DNA of 64,000 nucleotides. It comes from Gammaproteobacteria bacterium. Lineage in GTDB: Bacteria; Pseudomonadota; Gammaproteobacteria; JAJFKO01. The stretch covers positions 1-64,000 of the forward strand of contig JANQRR010000023.1 in the NCBI GenBank assembly GCA_028284465.1, given 5' to 3'. How positions within the stretch are numbered: the stretch's first letter is position 1; each line of letters starts with the position of its first letter. The position numbers and the translations under genes were made by a program. Below, piece by piece: positions 16,457 through 26,277 of this stretch. Below the pieces are notes generated by a model that worked only from the letters and a program-made list of their open reading frames with translations, had not been told where the DNA came from and ran no database searches.

Positions 16457-17980
16457 ATGAAACGCTTTAAGAAATTTATTGGAGAAAATGAATTTGATTT
16501 GTTTTCAGAAGAACAGCTTCAGATCCGCCATGGTGGTTGGATTACTGAAGAAGTTGTTGCTATGCTTGAAGGACTATCTGCTCCCGGCGAACGTTCTGAG
16601 CGCGTTTCTAAAGCTGAAGAAGGCAAGTTTAACGACAAACTAAAGCCTATCCTAAAGCACTTCCATGATACGTATGGTCCTGCCGACGAAAAGCCTGCTT
16701 CCACAAGCAAGATGGCAGATGAAATGCATCATCACTTTAAGCATCTTGATCATTTGAAAGCTACTGATCCTAAAGCTTACAAAGCCAAGGTATCTGATGC
16801 TCACAAAAAATTAAAAATGAAAAATGGATCTGTCCTTGGCCATCCGGTTGCAACAAACGCCAAGACTGATACCGTACACCAGATCCCAGGCAAAGGTGCA
16901 CCAAACGGCCACGTACCTGTTTCCATGGCATTCACGCCAGACATTGCGCGCCATTACACAGATCACAAGAATCCAAAGAAGTTTGTCGAGCGCAACGTGT
17001 GTGCTGGCTCATCTCACGGTTGCCGTACAGCCTGCCTAGCCAAAACTGGTAACTATAACTTCACTGGCAACAAAGCACTCATGGACGCGCGTACGCAACG
17101 TCTATCACACAATGCTAACTCACGCGAGCATCACGCAACTCTGGTGCACAGTGCTATGCACAAGGCGCAAGATGAAGCCAGAAAGCACGGCAAAGGCATG
17201 ATTGTTCGTACTGCTATTTCTGACGACGTTGGACCAGAAATTCACGACAAAGCAATTGGGCATTCATTCCCAGAAGCCAAGCGCATGCGTTACACCAAGA
17301 AAGTGCCAAACTCAATTCACAGTCATCATGGCCAGCACCAACACACTTGGTCTGATTCTGGTCCAATGGTGAAGCACATCACCAACAAAGATGGATCTGT
17401 ACATAAAGAAGTAAATCACGAAAACTTAGCTCGACGTTCACTAGATCCAAAAGTTTCAAGTCATCCACGCTACATGGTTTTCAATCGCCACCGAGGCAAC
17501 GAAGGTGCTGGCAAAGATCATAACGTCGATCACTTGAAGCGTGTGCGCAAGTACGAACCACATCCATCAAAACCAGAAGCGCACGAAAAGGATGAATACC
17601 ATCATCCGGACGGACATGGACGCGTAACACATGATGGACACAGCTATCGCTATCAGGATCATTCAGTAGTGCACAATGCTAAAACGCATGATGGTGGTTC
17701 TTTGCGTCCTTATGAGCACGACGCACGAATTCCTGAAGTTGATCGACCAAAAGAGCATTTGAAAGATCGTCATGGTAATGCTGTTGGTCCAGTTGTTCCT
17801 TCTCTATCTGTGAAGAGCACACCAAAGAAAGAACTAGAGCATTCTGGATTCTTTCACCATCACGAAAATATCGATCACGAAGGCGTTTATCACGATGGAC
17901 ACCCAAAGGAAATGCAGGCTGCTGGGCACGATCCACACGCAAAGCGCGGACAGCCTACAGTAACAGTAAAAGGCCGATAA
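16457..17980 (+). CDS. gp88-like protein with capsid-targeting-like leader and His-rich tail
   Basis: 507 aa; GGAG upstream of ATG. Leader MKRFKKFIGE again ends in IxE. The middle (about 155-290) has CAGSSHGCRTACLAKTGNYN with Cys 182, 189, 193, then RTAISDDVGPEIHDKAI and MRYTKKVPNS, matching the phage gp88-type family (Cys triplet, S-D-x motif, Y-x-K). The last 200 residues are low complexity, rich in His, Asp and Lys. Probably packaged in the head; the biochemical role of gp88 is not established. Confidence 0.65.
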   Translation: MKRFKKFIGENEFDLFSEEQLQIRHGGWITEEVVAMLEGLSAPGERSERVSKAEEGKFNDKLKPILKHFHDTYGPADEKPASTSKMADEMHHHFKHLDHLKATDPKAYKAKVSDAHKKLKMKNGSVLGHPVATNAKTDTVHQIPGKGAPNGHVPVSMAFTPDIARHYTDHKNPKKFVERNVCAGSSHGCRTACLAKTGNYNFTGNKALMDARTQRLSHNANSREHHATLVHSAMHKAQDEARKHGKGMIVRTAISDDVGPEIHDKAIGHSFPEAKRMRYTKKVPNSIHSHHGQHQHTWSDSGPMVKHITNKDGSVHKEVNHENLARRSLDPKVSSHPRYMVFNRHRGNEGAGKDHNVDHLKRVRKYEPHPSKPEAHEKDEYHHPDGHGRVTHDGHSYRYQDHSVVHNAKTHDGGSLRPYEHDARIPEVDRPKEHLKDRHGNAVGPVVPSLSVKSTPKKELEHSGFFHHHENIDHEGVYHDGHPKEMQAAGHDPHAKRGQPTVTVKGR

Positions 17981-18414
17981 TGGACGAATGGGAACGAGGC
18001 AGAGCTAACGATCAAGCATTAGCTGAAGCGTTAGATATCACGCCTACAAACAAACAAATTACTATTAAACAAACTGATCTAGAAGATCAGGCAAAAACTT
18101 ATGATGATAAGCACGATGAAGTACGTCAAAATCTCAGAAAACTAATTGAAACTGGTGATTACGCATTAACTGATCTTGCTGGTGTTTCTGCATCTTCTCA
18201 GCACCCACGAGCATACGAAGTACTCAGCCAACTGATGAAAACGATGGTTGAAGCCAATTCAAAACTGCTGGAAATTGAGAAATTGAGTGAAGAAGTAAAA
18301 GAAAAACGAAATAAGAAAGAACCACCAAGCACAGTGCATAATAACTTGATTGTTGGTTCAACCGAAGAAGCACTAGAACTTCTGGCAAAACAAAAGAAAC
18401 AAGCCAATGAGTGA
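17980..18414 (+). CDS. 16: Small terminase subunit gp16
   Basis: 144 aa. Contains the gp16 hallmark QHPRAYEVLSQLMKTMVEAN, predicted as central coiled helices, and the C-terminal NNLIVGSTEEALELL. It recognises DNA and regulates gp17 during packaging. Starts in an overlap with the gp88-like gene and lies in the T4 order 15-16-17. Confidence 0.9.
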   Translation: MDEWERGRANDQALAEALDITPTNKQITIKQTDLEDQAKTYDDKHDEVRQNLRKLIETGDYALTDLAGVSASSQHPRAYEVLSQLMKTMVEANSKLLEIEKLSEEVKEKRNKKEPPSTVHNNLIVGSTEEALELLAKQKKQANE

Positions 18415-19030
18415 TACAACAGATGCAGCATCAGCCTTTGTAGCTGGCCTAATGGGAATTGTTGGTACTGGTGGTGATTCCAAAGGCGTAAGGCCACCGC
18501 CGCCTACAGCCGCGCGTGGTGAAGCTGCCAAGAAAGCACGTAAAGGTGAGAAAGACGCCAAGATAAGCCTCAGAAAGCACAAAGAACGCCTAAAGGCTGC
18601 ATGGCATCGTGAACGAGCTAGACGCAAATCAGAACGCGAAGATCCTGATAGTCGTAAAGGACACGAACATCGCATTAAGTCTCGACGTGCCAAAGAGATA
18701 ATCACTAGACTGAATAAAAAGGCTGATAAGGATTATTACGACACGCATGGAACAGAACGTCCAAAGGGACACAAAGTAAAAGTTTCTTGGAAGAAATCAA
18801 AGTACGATAACGTTGATGTTTATCATCCTGTAGCAGATCCTAAAGGCAAGCACGTTATTCGCAAAGAAGATTTTGATGTATACAAAGAATGGTTGAGTGA
18901 AAACACACCAGCTGATCGAGAGATTGGTAAACCATCACTAACAGCAATCTATGCATCCATGACACCAGGAGAATCCAATGTCAAAAAAGTATCACGATAT
19001 CTTAGAAACAAAAAAAGCAAAAAAGGCTGA
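18407..19030 (+). CDS. Basic hypothetical protein between gp16 and gp17
   Basis: 207 aa, overlapping the gp16 end by 8 nt. Short Gly/Pro-rich N-terminus then long stretches of Lys and Arg (KERLKAAWHRERARRKSERE). DNA-binding is plausible from charge alone. No family recognised. Confidence 0.65.
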   Translation: MSDTTDAASAFVAGLMGIVGTGGDSKGVRPPPPTAARGEAAKKARKGEKDAKISLRKHKERLKAAWHRERARRKSEREDPDSRKGHEHRIKSRRAKEIITRLNKKADKDYYDTHGTERPKGHKVKVSWKKSKYDNVDVYHPVADPKGKHVIRKEDFDVYKEWLSENTPADREIGKPSLTAIYASMTPGESNVKKVSRYLRNKKSKKG

Positions 19031-19142
19031 ACAACTTAAAGCTGGACCAATAACACCAGCAAAAGAAGAAGATGAAAAGCCGTTGCAACAACCAAAGAAA
19101 AAGAAGGGCATGTTGGAAGCTCTGAAAGACTGGACTGGATAA
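18978..19142 (+). CDS. Small Lys-rich hypothetical protein
   Basis: 54 aa, ATG with AGGAGA 5-10 nt upstream, overlapping the previous gene in another frame. Mostly Lys, Glu and Pro (PKKKKGMLEALKDWTG at the end). The good ribosome site is the main support. Confidence 0.55.
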   Translation: MSKKYHDILETKKAKKAEQLKAGPITPAKEEDEKPLQQPKKKKGMLEALKDWTG

Positions 19143-19152
19143 TAAAAATAAT

Positions 19153-20793
19153 ATGAATGAAGATTTTGGTTACAGAGGTTCTAGCAACCTAAAAAAAGCA
19201 GGAATACACTTACCTTGGTCACTTGATCGACTAGAAGAACTAGCAAAGTGTGAAGCAGATCCAATCTACTTTGCAGAAAACTACATGCAAGTTGTGCATG
19301 TTGATCGTGGCCTAGAAAAGATTTGTCTCTATCCTTATCAAAGAGACATCATTGAATCTGTACATAATGAAAACGCTGTTGTTGCTGAATGCGCCAGACA
19401 GTCTGGTAAAACAACTGCTATCACAGCAATCATCCTTCACTACATCCTTTTCAATAAACATAAGAACGTAGCTATCCTGGCTAACAAGGCTGAAGTGTCA
19501 AGAGAAATTCTTGCACGCATTAAGCTTGCGTACGAGCACTTACCACAGTGGATACAGCAAGGCGTTGTCGAGTGGAACAAGGGATCTATCATCCTTGAAA
19601 ATGGTTCTCGCATCATGGCAACTGCCACCAGTTCTAACAACATTCGTGGTTTCTCTGTCAACATGCTGTTTATTGACGAAGCTGCATTTATCGAAAATTG
19701 GGATGAATTCTTTACGTCCGTTTATCCTACAATTTCTTCTGGTGAAAGCACCAAGCTCGTTCTCGTTTCCACTGTTAATGGACTGAATCACTTCCACAAG
19801 ATCACCAGCCTTGCACGCAAGAAGCTCAATCGTTTCAAGCTCATTTCTGTTACCTGGAAAGACGTACCAGGACGAGATGAGAAGTGGAAAGATCGTACTA
19901 TTGCGGATATGAATTTTGATTACGAGAAGTTTTCTCAAGAATATGAAAATGAATATCTTGGTAGCTCTGGTACACTTATCTCTGGTGCTAGACTTAAGAT
20001 GTTGGTTGATGGTGTTCAAATTCCAGAACACGATGCCATTGGTCTTAAGGTGTACGAGCAATACAAGAAAGGCCACGAATACGTCATGGTGTGTGACGTT
20101 TCGAGAGGCAAAGGGCTGGATTACTCAGCTTTCCAGTTGATTGACATTTCCAGCATGCCTTACAAGCAAGTTGTGGTGTTCAGATCTAACATTATCACAC
20201 CAATAGAATTCACTGAAATTATTCACAGATTTGGCAAGCACTATGGCGAAGCAGCCGTGCTTGTCGAGATTAACGATATCGGTGCACAGGTATCAGATCT
20301 ACTATTTTATGACTATGAATATGAAAATGTTCTGTTTACTGCAAATCAGGGATCTAGAGGTAAAACTGTTACCACATCTCTAAAGAGAACAACAGATAAG
20401 GGAATTAGAACTACATTACCAGTTAAAAACATTGGCTGTTCTATCCTAAAACTATTGGTTGAAAATGATAAACTAGAGATTATCGATCACGATACAGTAC
20501 AGGAATTAGCTACATTCTCTCAAAAAGGAAAATCTTACGAAGCCGAAGAAGGACATTTTGACGATTTGACTATGTGTTTGGTTCTGTTTGCATGGCTATC
20601 AGAACAGCCATATTTCAAAATGCTAACAGATATTAATACTCTTCAACACATTCGTGAGCTTTCTAAACAAGAATTAGAAGATGAGATATTACCACTAGGT
20701 TTTGTGGATACTGGTGTTCCGGACGAAAAAACACCAGATTTGGAATTGGATCAACATAGAGATGAACATTGGATGGTAGCTGATAATTACTAA
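19153..20793 (+). CDS. 17: Large terminase subunit gp17 (packaging ATPase and nuclease)
   Basis: 546 aa. Walker A CARQSGKTT at about 80-88, Walker B MLFIDEAAF near 175, coupling motif VSTVNG, and a C-terminal nuclease with MVCDVSRGKGLDYSAFQL (first Asp) and HFDDLTMCLVLFAW (last Asp pair). It drives DNA into the prohead and cuts the concatemer. Length is usual for the family. Confidence 0.95.
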   Translation: MNEDFGYRGSSNLKKAGIHLPWSLDRLEELAKCEADPIYFAENYMQVVHVDRGLEKICLYPYQRDIIESVHNENAVVAECARQSGKTTAITAIILHYILFNKHKNVAILANKAEVSREILARIKLAYEHLPQWIQQGVVEWNKGSIILENGSRIMATATSSNNIRGFSVNMLFIDEAAFIENWDEFFTSVYPTISSGESTKLVLVSTVNGLNHFHKITSLARKKLNRFKLISVTWKDVPGRDEKWKDRTIADMNFDYEKFSQEYENEYLGSSGTLISGARLKMLVDGVQIPEHDAIGLKVYEQYKKGHEYVMVCDVSRGKGLDYSAFQLIDISSMPYKQVVVFRSNIITPIEFTEIIHRFGKHYGEAAVLVEINDIGAQVSDLLFYDYEYENVLFTANQGSRGKTVTTSLKRTTDKGIRTTLPVKNIGCSILKLLVENDKLEIIDHDTVQELATFSQKGKSYEAEEGHFDDLTMCLVLFAWLSEQPYFKMLTDINTLQHIRELSKQELEDEILPLGFVDTGVPDEKTPDLELDQHRDEHWMVADNY

Positions 20794-20805
20794 ATTCACG
20801 ATTTT

Positions 20806-20815
20806 GATAAATACT
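20806..20815 (+). promoter_or_regulatory. T4-type late promoter for gp18
   Basis: GATAAATACT about 50 nt upstream of the tail sheath ATG. Confidence 0.65.
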
Positions 20816-20865
20816 CCCATGCACTGAATTATAAAAACATCCTAAACTAAAGGGAGAAAAGCATA

Positions 20866-23355
20866 ATGGCTACGTCACTAATTTCGCCGGGTGTAGAAGT
20901 TCGTGAGTTTAATCTTACGACTATCGTACCTAGTGTGTCTACTACAGAATGCGCTCTTGCTGGTGTATTCCGTTGGGGTCCAGTAGATCAACGCGTTTTG
21001 GTAGATTCAGAAGTTAACTTGGTTTCCCGCTTTGGAAAGCCAACTAATCTCAACTACGAAACATGGTTTACCGGATCTAGTTCACTCGCCTATGGCAATA
21101 AGCTCTGGGCTGTTCGTGTAGGTAATACGGCTGGCGTATCGCCATCTGTCACTTGCGACGTAGATAATACGTCTACTACAGTTACGCTATCATCTGGCAA
21201 CACTGCCGAACTTGCTGTCGGCATGGTTTCAATTCGATCTACTTCTAATGGTTTGGCAAACGGTGCAACGATTAACTCTATCGTCAACTCGACTGCCTTC
21301 ACTGTTACGGCTGGTGCAGATACTCTAACAAACACAACCACTGAAGTTATTCAATTCCGCTCCAATACGCTATTCTCCGCTATTGGTAACTCTGGTTTGG
21401 TTGCTAACCTAGAATACTCAACAATCACTAACGCCAACAACTGGACGACCAAAGAAGGCACGATTGATACCGACATTCAATGGATCGCCAAGTATCCTGG
21501 TGAAATGGGTAACTCGCTTCGCGTGTCTACTTGTGGTAACTCTGCTGGCTTTAGCTCAACAATCAACCTAGCATCGTTTGGTGTTCGTGCATCCTTGTAT
21601 GCCAACACAAACTCTAACACTGCTAACATCTCGGTTGCTGCCTCTGGTGCAACTGGTAACGCAGATGCTTCTGCAAATGCCACTGCGCTTGCTGCTCTGT
21701 TGCAAGTCACTGATTTGGTTTTGGTTGGTAACTCGACGATTGGTGAGCAATACCTCAAGATTACAAATATTGATACGCAAGCCAACTTCGGTACGGTTTC
21801 TAACACCTACGCAATTACAACTGTTGTAGGTAGTACAGCTGTTACATCCAACAACACGACTGGTCTTTCTGCTGGTATGCAAATTACTGCTGGTAACACT
21901 GCTCTGCTTGGTGCTCTGATTACGTCTATCACCAACTCGACTTCGTTTGTTATCGACAATGCTGCAACTGTAGCTGTTGCTACTGACGACCATACAATTT
22001 CGCCACGTACGTCTTTCCAAATTGATTTTGAAGATCGCTTTACGCTTTCTACAAACTACGCATTTGAATCGGGCAATACGACTACTCGCACGTTCAATCG
22101 TTATTGGGAATTCTACAACTTCATTGACATTGCACCTGGACAATCTACTTACCAACTTCAATTTGGTAACACGTCCGCCAATGACGAAATGCACGTAGTT
22201 GTTGTTGACGACGGTGGTAAGTTTACTGGTGTTCCTGGTACGGTTCTGGAATCTTATGATTCACTTTCTTTCGCAACCGATGCACGAAATGTCGATGGAT
22301 CTGTAAACTACTACAGAACTGTTATTAACGATCAATCTGAATATGTTTGGGCCGTCAATGATATTTCTGGTTTCACTTCTAATACCGCAGATAACATTGC
22401 AAGCTCAACACTAGACGTTTCCAATATTCAATTTGCTCATGGTGCCGATGGTGCTGATGAAAGCAACATTGAAATTGGTGAATTGACTGGTGGTTACGAT
22501 CTATTCCGATCTTCTGAAGATATTGCCGATGTTTCTCTGGTTCTGCAAGGCAAGGCACGAAGTTCTACACTTGCTAACTACATCATCGATAATATTTGTG
22601 AAGTTCGTAAAGATTGCATTGCTCTTATTTCGCCACAACGTGGTGACGTTGTTAACAATCCAAACAACGAACAAGACGCAATCATCACATTCCGCAACCT
22701 GCTTCGCTCAACGTCTTATGGCGTTCTCGATAGTGGCTACAAATACATGTATGACAGATACAATGACTTGTATCGATATGTACCACTAAACGGCGATACG
22801 GCTGGCTTGTGCGTCCGTACAGATCGCACGAACGATCCTTGGTGGTCGCCTGCCGGATTCAACCGAGGCCAAGTTAAGAACCTTGTTCGACTGGCATGGA
22901 ACCCGCGCCAAGCGCAGCGAGATGAACTTTACAAGAATGGTATCAACCCGGTTGTAACGTTCCCAGGCCAAGGCACGGTACTCTTTGGTGACAAGACGTT
23001 GCTATCCAAACCATCTGCGTTTGATCGCATCAACGTGCGACGACTGTTCATTGTTCTGGAAAAAGCAATCAGCCGAGCATCGAAGTACACGCTCTTTGAA
23101 TTCAACGACGAATTTACTCGTCTACAATTCAAGAACTTGGTTGTTCCATATCTACGAGATATTCAAGGACGACGTGGTATCACTGACTTCTTGGTTGTTT
23201 GTGATGAAACTAATAACACTCCTACGGTTATTGATCGTAACGAATTTATTGGTGACATCTACATTAAACCAGCACGTTCAATCAACTTTATCCAGCTTAA
23301 CTTCGTCGCTGTTCCAACGGGCGTTGCATTCAGCGAAGTTGTTGGCAATTTCTAA
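20866..23355 (+). CDS. 18: Tail sheath protein gp18
   Basis: 829 aa. N-terminal SPGVEVREFNLT and the C-terminal third (RNLLRSTSYGVLDSGYKYMY, WWSPAGFNRGQV, RRLFIVLEKAISRASKYTLF) match T4-like contractile sheath. The protein is longer than T4 gp18 (659 aa): residues about 90-400 carry Thr/Asn/Val-rich beta repeats that probably decorate the outer surface. GGGAG before ATG; own late promoter. Confidence 0.95.
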   Translation: MATSLISPGVEVREFNLTTIVPSVSTTECALAGVFRWGPVDQRVLVDSEVNLVSRFGKPTNLNYETWFTGSSSLAYGNKLWAVRVGNTAGVSPSVTCDVDNTSTTVTLSSGNTAELAVGMVSIRSTSNGLANGATINSIVNSTAFTVTAGADTLTNTTTEVIQFRSNTLFSAIGNSGLVANLEYSTITNANNWTTKEGTIDTDIQWIAKYPGEMGNSLRVSTCGNSAGFSSTINLASFGVRASLYANTNSNTANISVAASGATGNADASANATALAALLQVTDLVLVGNSTIGEQYLKITNIDTQANFGTVSNTYAITTVVGSTAVTSNNTTGLSAGMQITAGNTALLGALITSITNSTSFVIDNAATVAVATDDHTISPRTSFQIDFEDRFTLSTNYAFESGNTTTRTFNRYWEFYNFIDIAPGQSTYQLQFGNTSANDEMHVVVVDDGGKFTGVPGTVLESYDSLSFATDARNVDGSVNYYRTVINDQSEYVWAVNDISGFTSNTADNIASSTLDVSNIQFAHGADGADESNIEIGELTGGYDLFRSSEDIADVSLVLQGKARSSTLANYIIDNICEVRKDCIALISPQRGDVVNNPNNEQDAIITFRNLLRSTSYGVLDSGYKYMYDRYNDLYRYVPLNGDTAGLCVRTDRTNDPWWSPAGFNRGQVKNLVRLAWNPRQAQRDELYKNGINPVVTFPGQGTVLFGDKTLLSKPSAFDRINVRRLFIVLEKAISRASKYTLFEFNDEFTRLQFKNLVVPYLRDIQGRRGITDFLVVCDETNNTPTVIDRNEFIGDIYIKPARSINFIQLNFVAVPTGVAFSEVVGNF

Positions 23356-23361
23356 TAAAAT

Positions 23362-23379
23362 GGGGGGAGAAATCCCCCC
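23362..23379 (+). terminator. Intergenic hairpin after gp18
   Basis: GGGGGG, loop AGAAAT, CCCCCC, seven bases after the gp18 stop and just before the gp19 late promoter. No T-run follows, so it may be an RNA-stabilising or attenuating hairpin rather than a true terminator. Confidence 0.45.
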
Positions 23380-23388
23380 TGCTTGGAA

Positions 23389-23398
23389 TATAAATACT
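23389..23398 (+). promoter_or_regulatory. T4-type late promoter for gp19
   Basis: TATAAATACT, the full T4 late consensus, about 30 nt before the gp19 start. Confidence 0.7.
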
Positions 23399-23426
23399 TA
23401 AAAACAAATAACTTGGGAGAGAAAAA

Positions 23427-24023
23427 TTGGCCCACAATATCGAAGAATTCAAAGCCTCTGGTTTGGTGCGTGGCGGTGCTCGTCCCTCACTATTCCAAGT
23501 TGTGATTCCTGAATGGCCTGGATCAACGGTTGATTCTGAACAGTCGCTTCGTTTTCTTTGCCGATCAACTAGCATTCCGCCATCTCAGGTAGGTGCTATT
23601 GATGTTCCTTACTTTGGTCGTCAGATCAAAGTTGCTGGTGATCGCGTATACGCCGATTGGAACGTCACGATCATGCATGACGAAACATATAATATTCGTA
23701 CACCGATTGAATCTTGGTCCACTAACATGAACCAACACATTCAAAACCTAATGGCTGGTGGCGTTGAACCATCTCCAAACACGTATAAGCGCGATGCTGT
23801 TATCCGTCACTATTCCAAAGGCGGTGATGTCATTGCTACGTACACTATCAAAGGAATGTTCCCGATCAACATTTCTCAGATGGGTTTGGATTGGGATGCT
23901 GTTAACCAAGTCATGACTTTTGATGTTGATTTTGCTTTTGATTACTTCTTGCCGGGTGATGACATTGGCCTGGACGAATCAGTATTTGATCTAGAAATTT
24001 CTAGAAACATCGCTATTGGCTAA
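23427..24023 (+). CDS. 19: Tail tube protein gp19
   Basis: 198 aa. IPPSQVGAIDVPYFGRQIKVAGD and YADWNVTIMHDE, then NHYSKGG-like VIRHYSKGGDVI and GMFPINISQMGLDWD match T4-like gp19. The start codon is TTG (GGGAGAG 7 nt upstream, no in-frame ATG nearby). Polymerises as the inner tube inside gp18. Confidence 0.92.
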   Translation: MAHNIEEFKASGLVRGGARPSLFQVVIPEWPGSTVDSEQSLRFLCRSTSIPPSQVGAIDVPYFGRQIKVAGDRVYADWNVTIMHDETYNIRTPIESWSTNMNQHIQNLMAGGVEPSPNTYKRDAVIRHYSKGGDVIATYTIKGMFPINISQMGLDWDAVNQVMTFDVDFAFDYFLPGDDIGLDESVFDLEISRNIAIG

Positions 24024-24059
24024 TAGCTAAATATTATAATGTTATAACGGGAGAATTAA

Positions 24060-25772
24060 TTGGCCGAAAGCTATAAGTTGTTTGGTTGGGAAATCAAACG
24101 AGCAGAAAAAGACAAGCGTGAAGAGCTTAACAAACCAAGTATGGTTGAGCCAACGCGCGATGACGGTGCTGTAAACGTTGAAGCAGGCGGTTTGCAAGGA
24201 TCATTCGTTGATTTGGATGGTGCTATTCGAACTGAGGCAGAACTTGTAACTAAGTACCGTCAAATGCTCATGCAGCCGGAAGTTGAGAAAGCCGTTAACG
24301 AAGTCATCAACGAAGCCATTGTTGAAGAAGATGGTAAAGAAATTGTTAAGCTAGATCTTAACGAAGTTGAAGGGCTTGGTAGAGAATCAAAAAAGCAAAT
24401 TGAAGAAGAATTTCAAGTTATTCTTGAACTACTGAACTTCAAAAAGAATGCTTATGACATCTTTAGACGTTGGTACATTGATGGACGCATGTATTTCCAT
24501 CCTGTTATCAATGAAGATAAGCCAGAAGAAGGTATTAAAGAATTACGATACATTGATCCACGAAAAATTCGTAAAATTCGTGAGATCGTAAAACGTAAGC
24601 ATAAGCAGACTGGTTTGCTAAGTATACTGACTAAGTCTGAATATTACATTTATAACGAAAAGGGCTTTCAGAATAAGACTGCACCAACTGGTGTAACTCA
24701 AAACTCTACTGAAGGCATTAAGATTGCCAAGGATGCAATCGTACACGCATCATCTGGTTTGATGGACGAGAATAACAAAGTAGTTCTCTCCTATGTACAC
24801 CAAGCCATCAAACCACTGAACCAATTGCGAGCATTGGAAGATGCTACATTGATTTATCACTTATCACGTGCACCAGAACGACGTGTTTTTTATGTGGATG
24901 TGGGCAACCTGCCAAAGAACAAGGCAGAACAGCACATTAAAGATATGATGACACGATATAAGAATAAGATTTCTTATAATACGTCAACTGGTAAAGTTTC
25001 GGATAACCGTCACTTCATGCACATGAATGAAGACTTTTGGTTGCCACGTCGTGGTGGTGAACAGGGCACAGAGATTGATGTTCTATCTGGTGGTGCAGCA
25101 CTGCCTGACTTGCTGCAATCAGTAGAATACTTCCAAGATAGGCTCTATCGTGCGTTACAGGTGCCTCTTACTCGAATGAAACCTGACGCCATTTATAATA
25201 TCGGTAGGGCTACAGAAATTACGCGGGATGAAGTTAACTTTGCTAAATTCATTGATCGCGTTCGAAACAAGTTTATGGAACTAATTTTTAGTGCATTGCA
25301 TAAACAGCTGATCCTAAAAAACATTATTACTCAGGAAGATTGGGATCAAACAATCTATAAAAACCTGAAGTACCGTTTCGCACAAGACAGCTATTGGGAT
25401 GAATTGAAGAATCTGGAAATCATGAATGATCGCATGTTGCGACTTCGTGATGCTGATGATTTTGCTGGTAAATATTACAGTCACGAATGGATTCAGAGAA
25501 ATGTTCTACATCAAAACTCTGATGAAATTAAAGACGAACGAAAGCGAATGGAAAGTGAAATGGATGATCAGCATTGGGCACCAGCTGAACCAATGATGCC
25601 AGATGAAGAAGATCCGAATATGCAAGCGCCGGGAGGGCCACCGCCACAAGCAGCAGGGCCACCGCCAACACAGTTACAACCACAACAACCAAAACCTAAA
25701 ACATCGGGAGACAAACCTAATGTCCAAAACAAGAAAACTGATCGAGGCAGCAGTACAAAAAAAGCCTCTTGA
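24060..25772 (+). CDS. 20: Portal protein gp20
   Basis: 570 aa starting with TTG after GGGAGA. Contains LRYIDPRKIRKIREIVKRK, VHASSGLMDENNKVVLSYV, PERRVFYVDVGNLPKNKAEQ and YDTSTGKV-like YNTSTGKVSDNR, all portal blocks. Forms the dodecamer through which DNA enters. The Pro/Gln-rich C-terminal tail overlaps the following gene. Confidence 0.95.
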   Translation: MAESYKLFGWEIKRAEKDKREELNKPSMVEPTRDDGAVNVEAGGLQGSFVDLDGAIRTEAELVTKYRQMLMQPEVEKAVNEVINEAIVEEDGKEIVKLDLNEVEGLGRESKKQIEEEFQVILELLNFKKNAYDIFRRWYIDGRMYFHPVINEDKPEEGIKELRYIDPRKIRKIREIVKRKHKQTGLLSILTKSEYYIYNEKGFQNKTAPTGVTQNSTEGIKIAKDAIVHASSGLMDENNKVVLSYVHQAIKPLNQLRALEDATLIYHLSRAPERRVFYVDVGNLPKNKAEQHIKDMMTRYKNKISYNTSTGKVSDNRHFMHMNEDFWLPRRGGEQGTEIDVLSGGAALPDLLQSVEYFQDRLYRALQVPLTRMKPDAIYNIGRATEITRDEVNFAKFIDRVRNKFMELIFSALHKQLILKNIITQEDWDQTIYKNLKYRFAQDSYWDELKNLEIMNDRMLRLRDADDFAGKYYSHEWIQRNVLHQNSDEIKDERKRMESEMDDQHWAPAEPMMPDEEDPNMQAPGGPPPQAAGPPPTQLQPQQPKPKTSGDKPNVQNKKTDRGSSTKKAS

Positions 25773-26277
25773 CGTTAAAGAAGTCGTTGAAGAGTTGATG
25801 CAGGAAAAAGTTCGTGGCGTACTTGCTGGCGAAGTTGATTCCTTTGATCCACTTGAAGAAGAACTAACAGAAGAGCAAGAAATGGAAGAATTCTTCGCTG
25901 CTTTCCATGAAGAGTACGGCCATCTCCCAGAAGATGAGCAAGAAAAAATCATGGAAGAATTGATGGCAGAAATTGAAGATGAAGAAGCTCTTTCTGAAGA
26001 TGAAGAAAAGTTCATGGAAATGTTCGAAGAAGCTTTTGGCGAATTGCCAATTGAAGAGCAAGAGCAACTGATGGACGAAATTCTTCATGAACTCGACGAA
26101 GAAATGCAAGAGCTTGAAGAAGGTGAGTATGAAGCAGACCAAAACGTTTCTGCATTCATTTCTAAAGCATCTGCAAAGATTCAAACCAAAGCTGCTTCTG
26201 GCACTAAAGGCAAAGGCGATCCTATGAAAACTGCGCCTAAGAAGCAACCAAGCAACAAACTTCCGGATGTCAAGTAA
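25720..26277 (+). CDS. Acidic prohead core protein, gp67-like
   Basis: 185 aa from ATG 25720. N-terminus MSKTRKLIEAAVQKKPLDVK resembles the start of T4 gp67; the centre is almost all Glu, Asp and Leu with a repeating LPxEEQExxM(D/E)E pattern, and the tail turns basic. Position after gp20 and before gp21 is that of gp67/gp68, which form the scaffold core and are cut by gp21. It is longer than T4 gp67 (80 aa). Confidence 0.6.
   Translation: MSKTRKLIEAAVQKKPLDVKEVVEELMQEKVRGVLAGEVDSFDPLEEELTEEQEMEEFFAAFHEEYGHLPEDEQEKIMEELMAEIEDEEALSEDEEKFMEMFEEAFGELPIEEQEQLMDEILHELDEEMQELEEGEYEADQNVSAFISKASAKIQTKAASGTKGKGDPMKTAPKKQPSNKLPDVK

Noticed and set aside
19540-20076. Minus-strand ORF of 178 aa inside gp17
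   Set aside because: Lies wholly opposite a clear terminase gene, with no ribosome site or family match.
21568-22194. Minus-strand ORF of 208 aa inside gp18
   Set aside because: Opposite the sheath gene in its Thr/Asn-rich region; low-complexity composition of a shadow frame.
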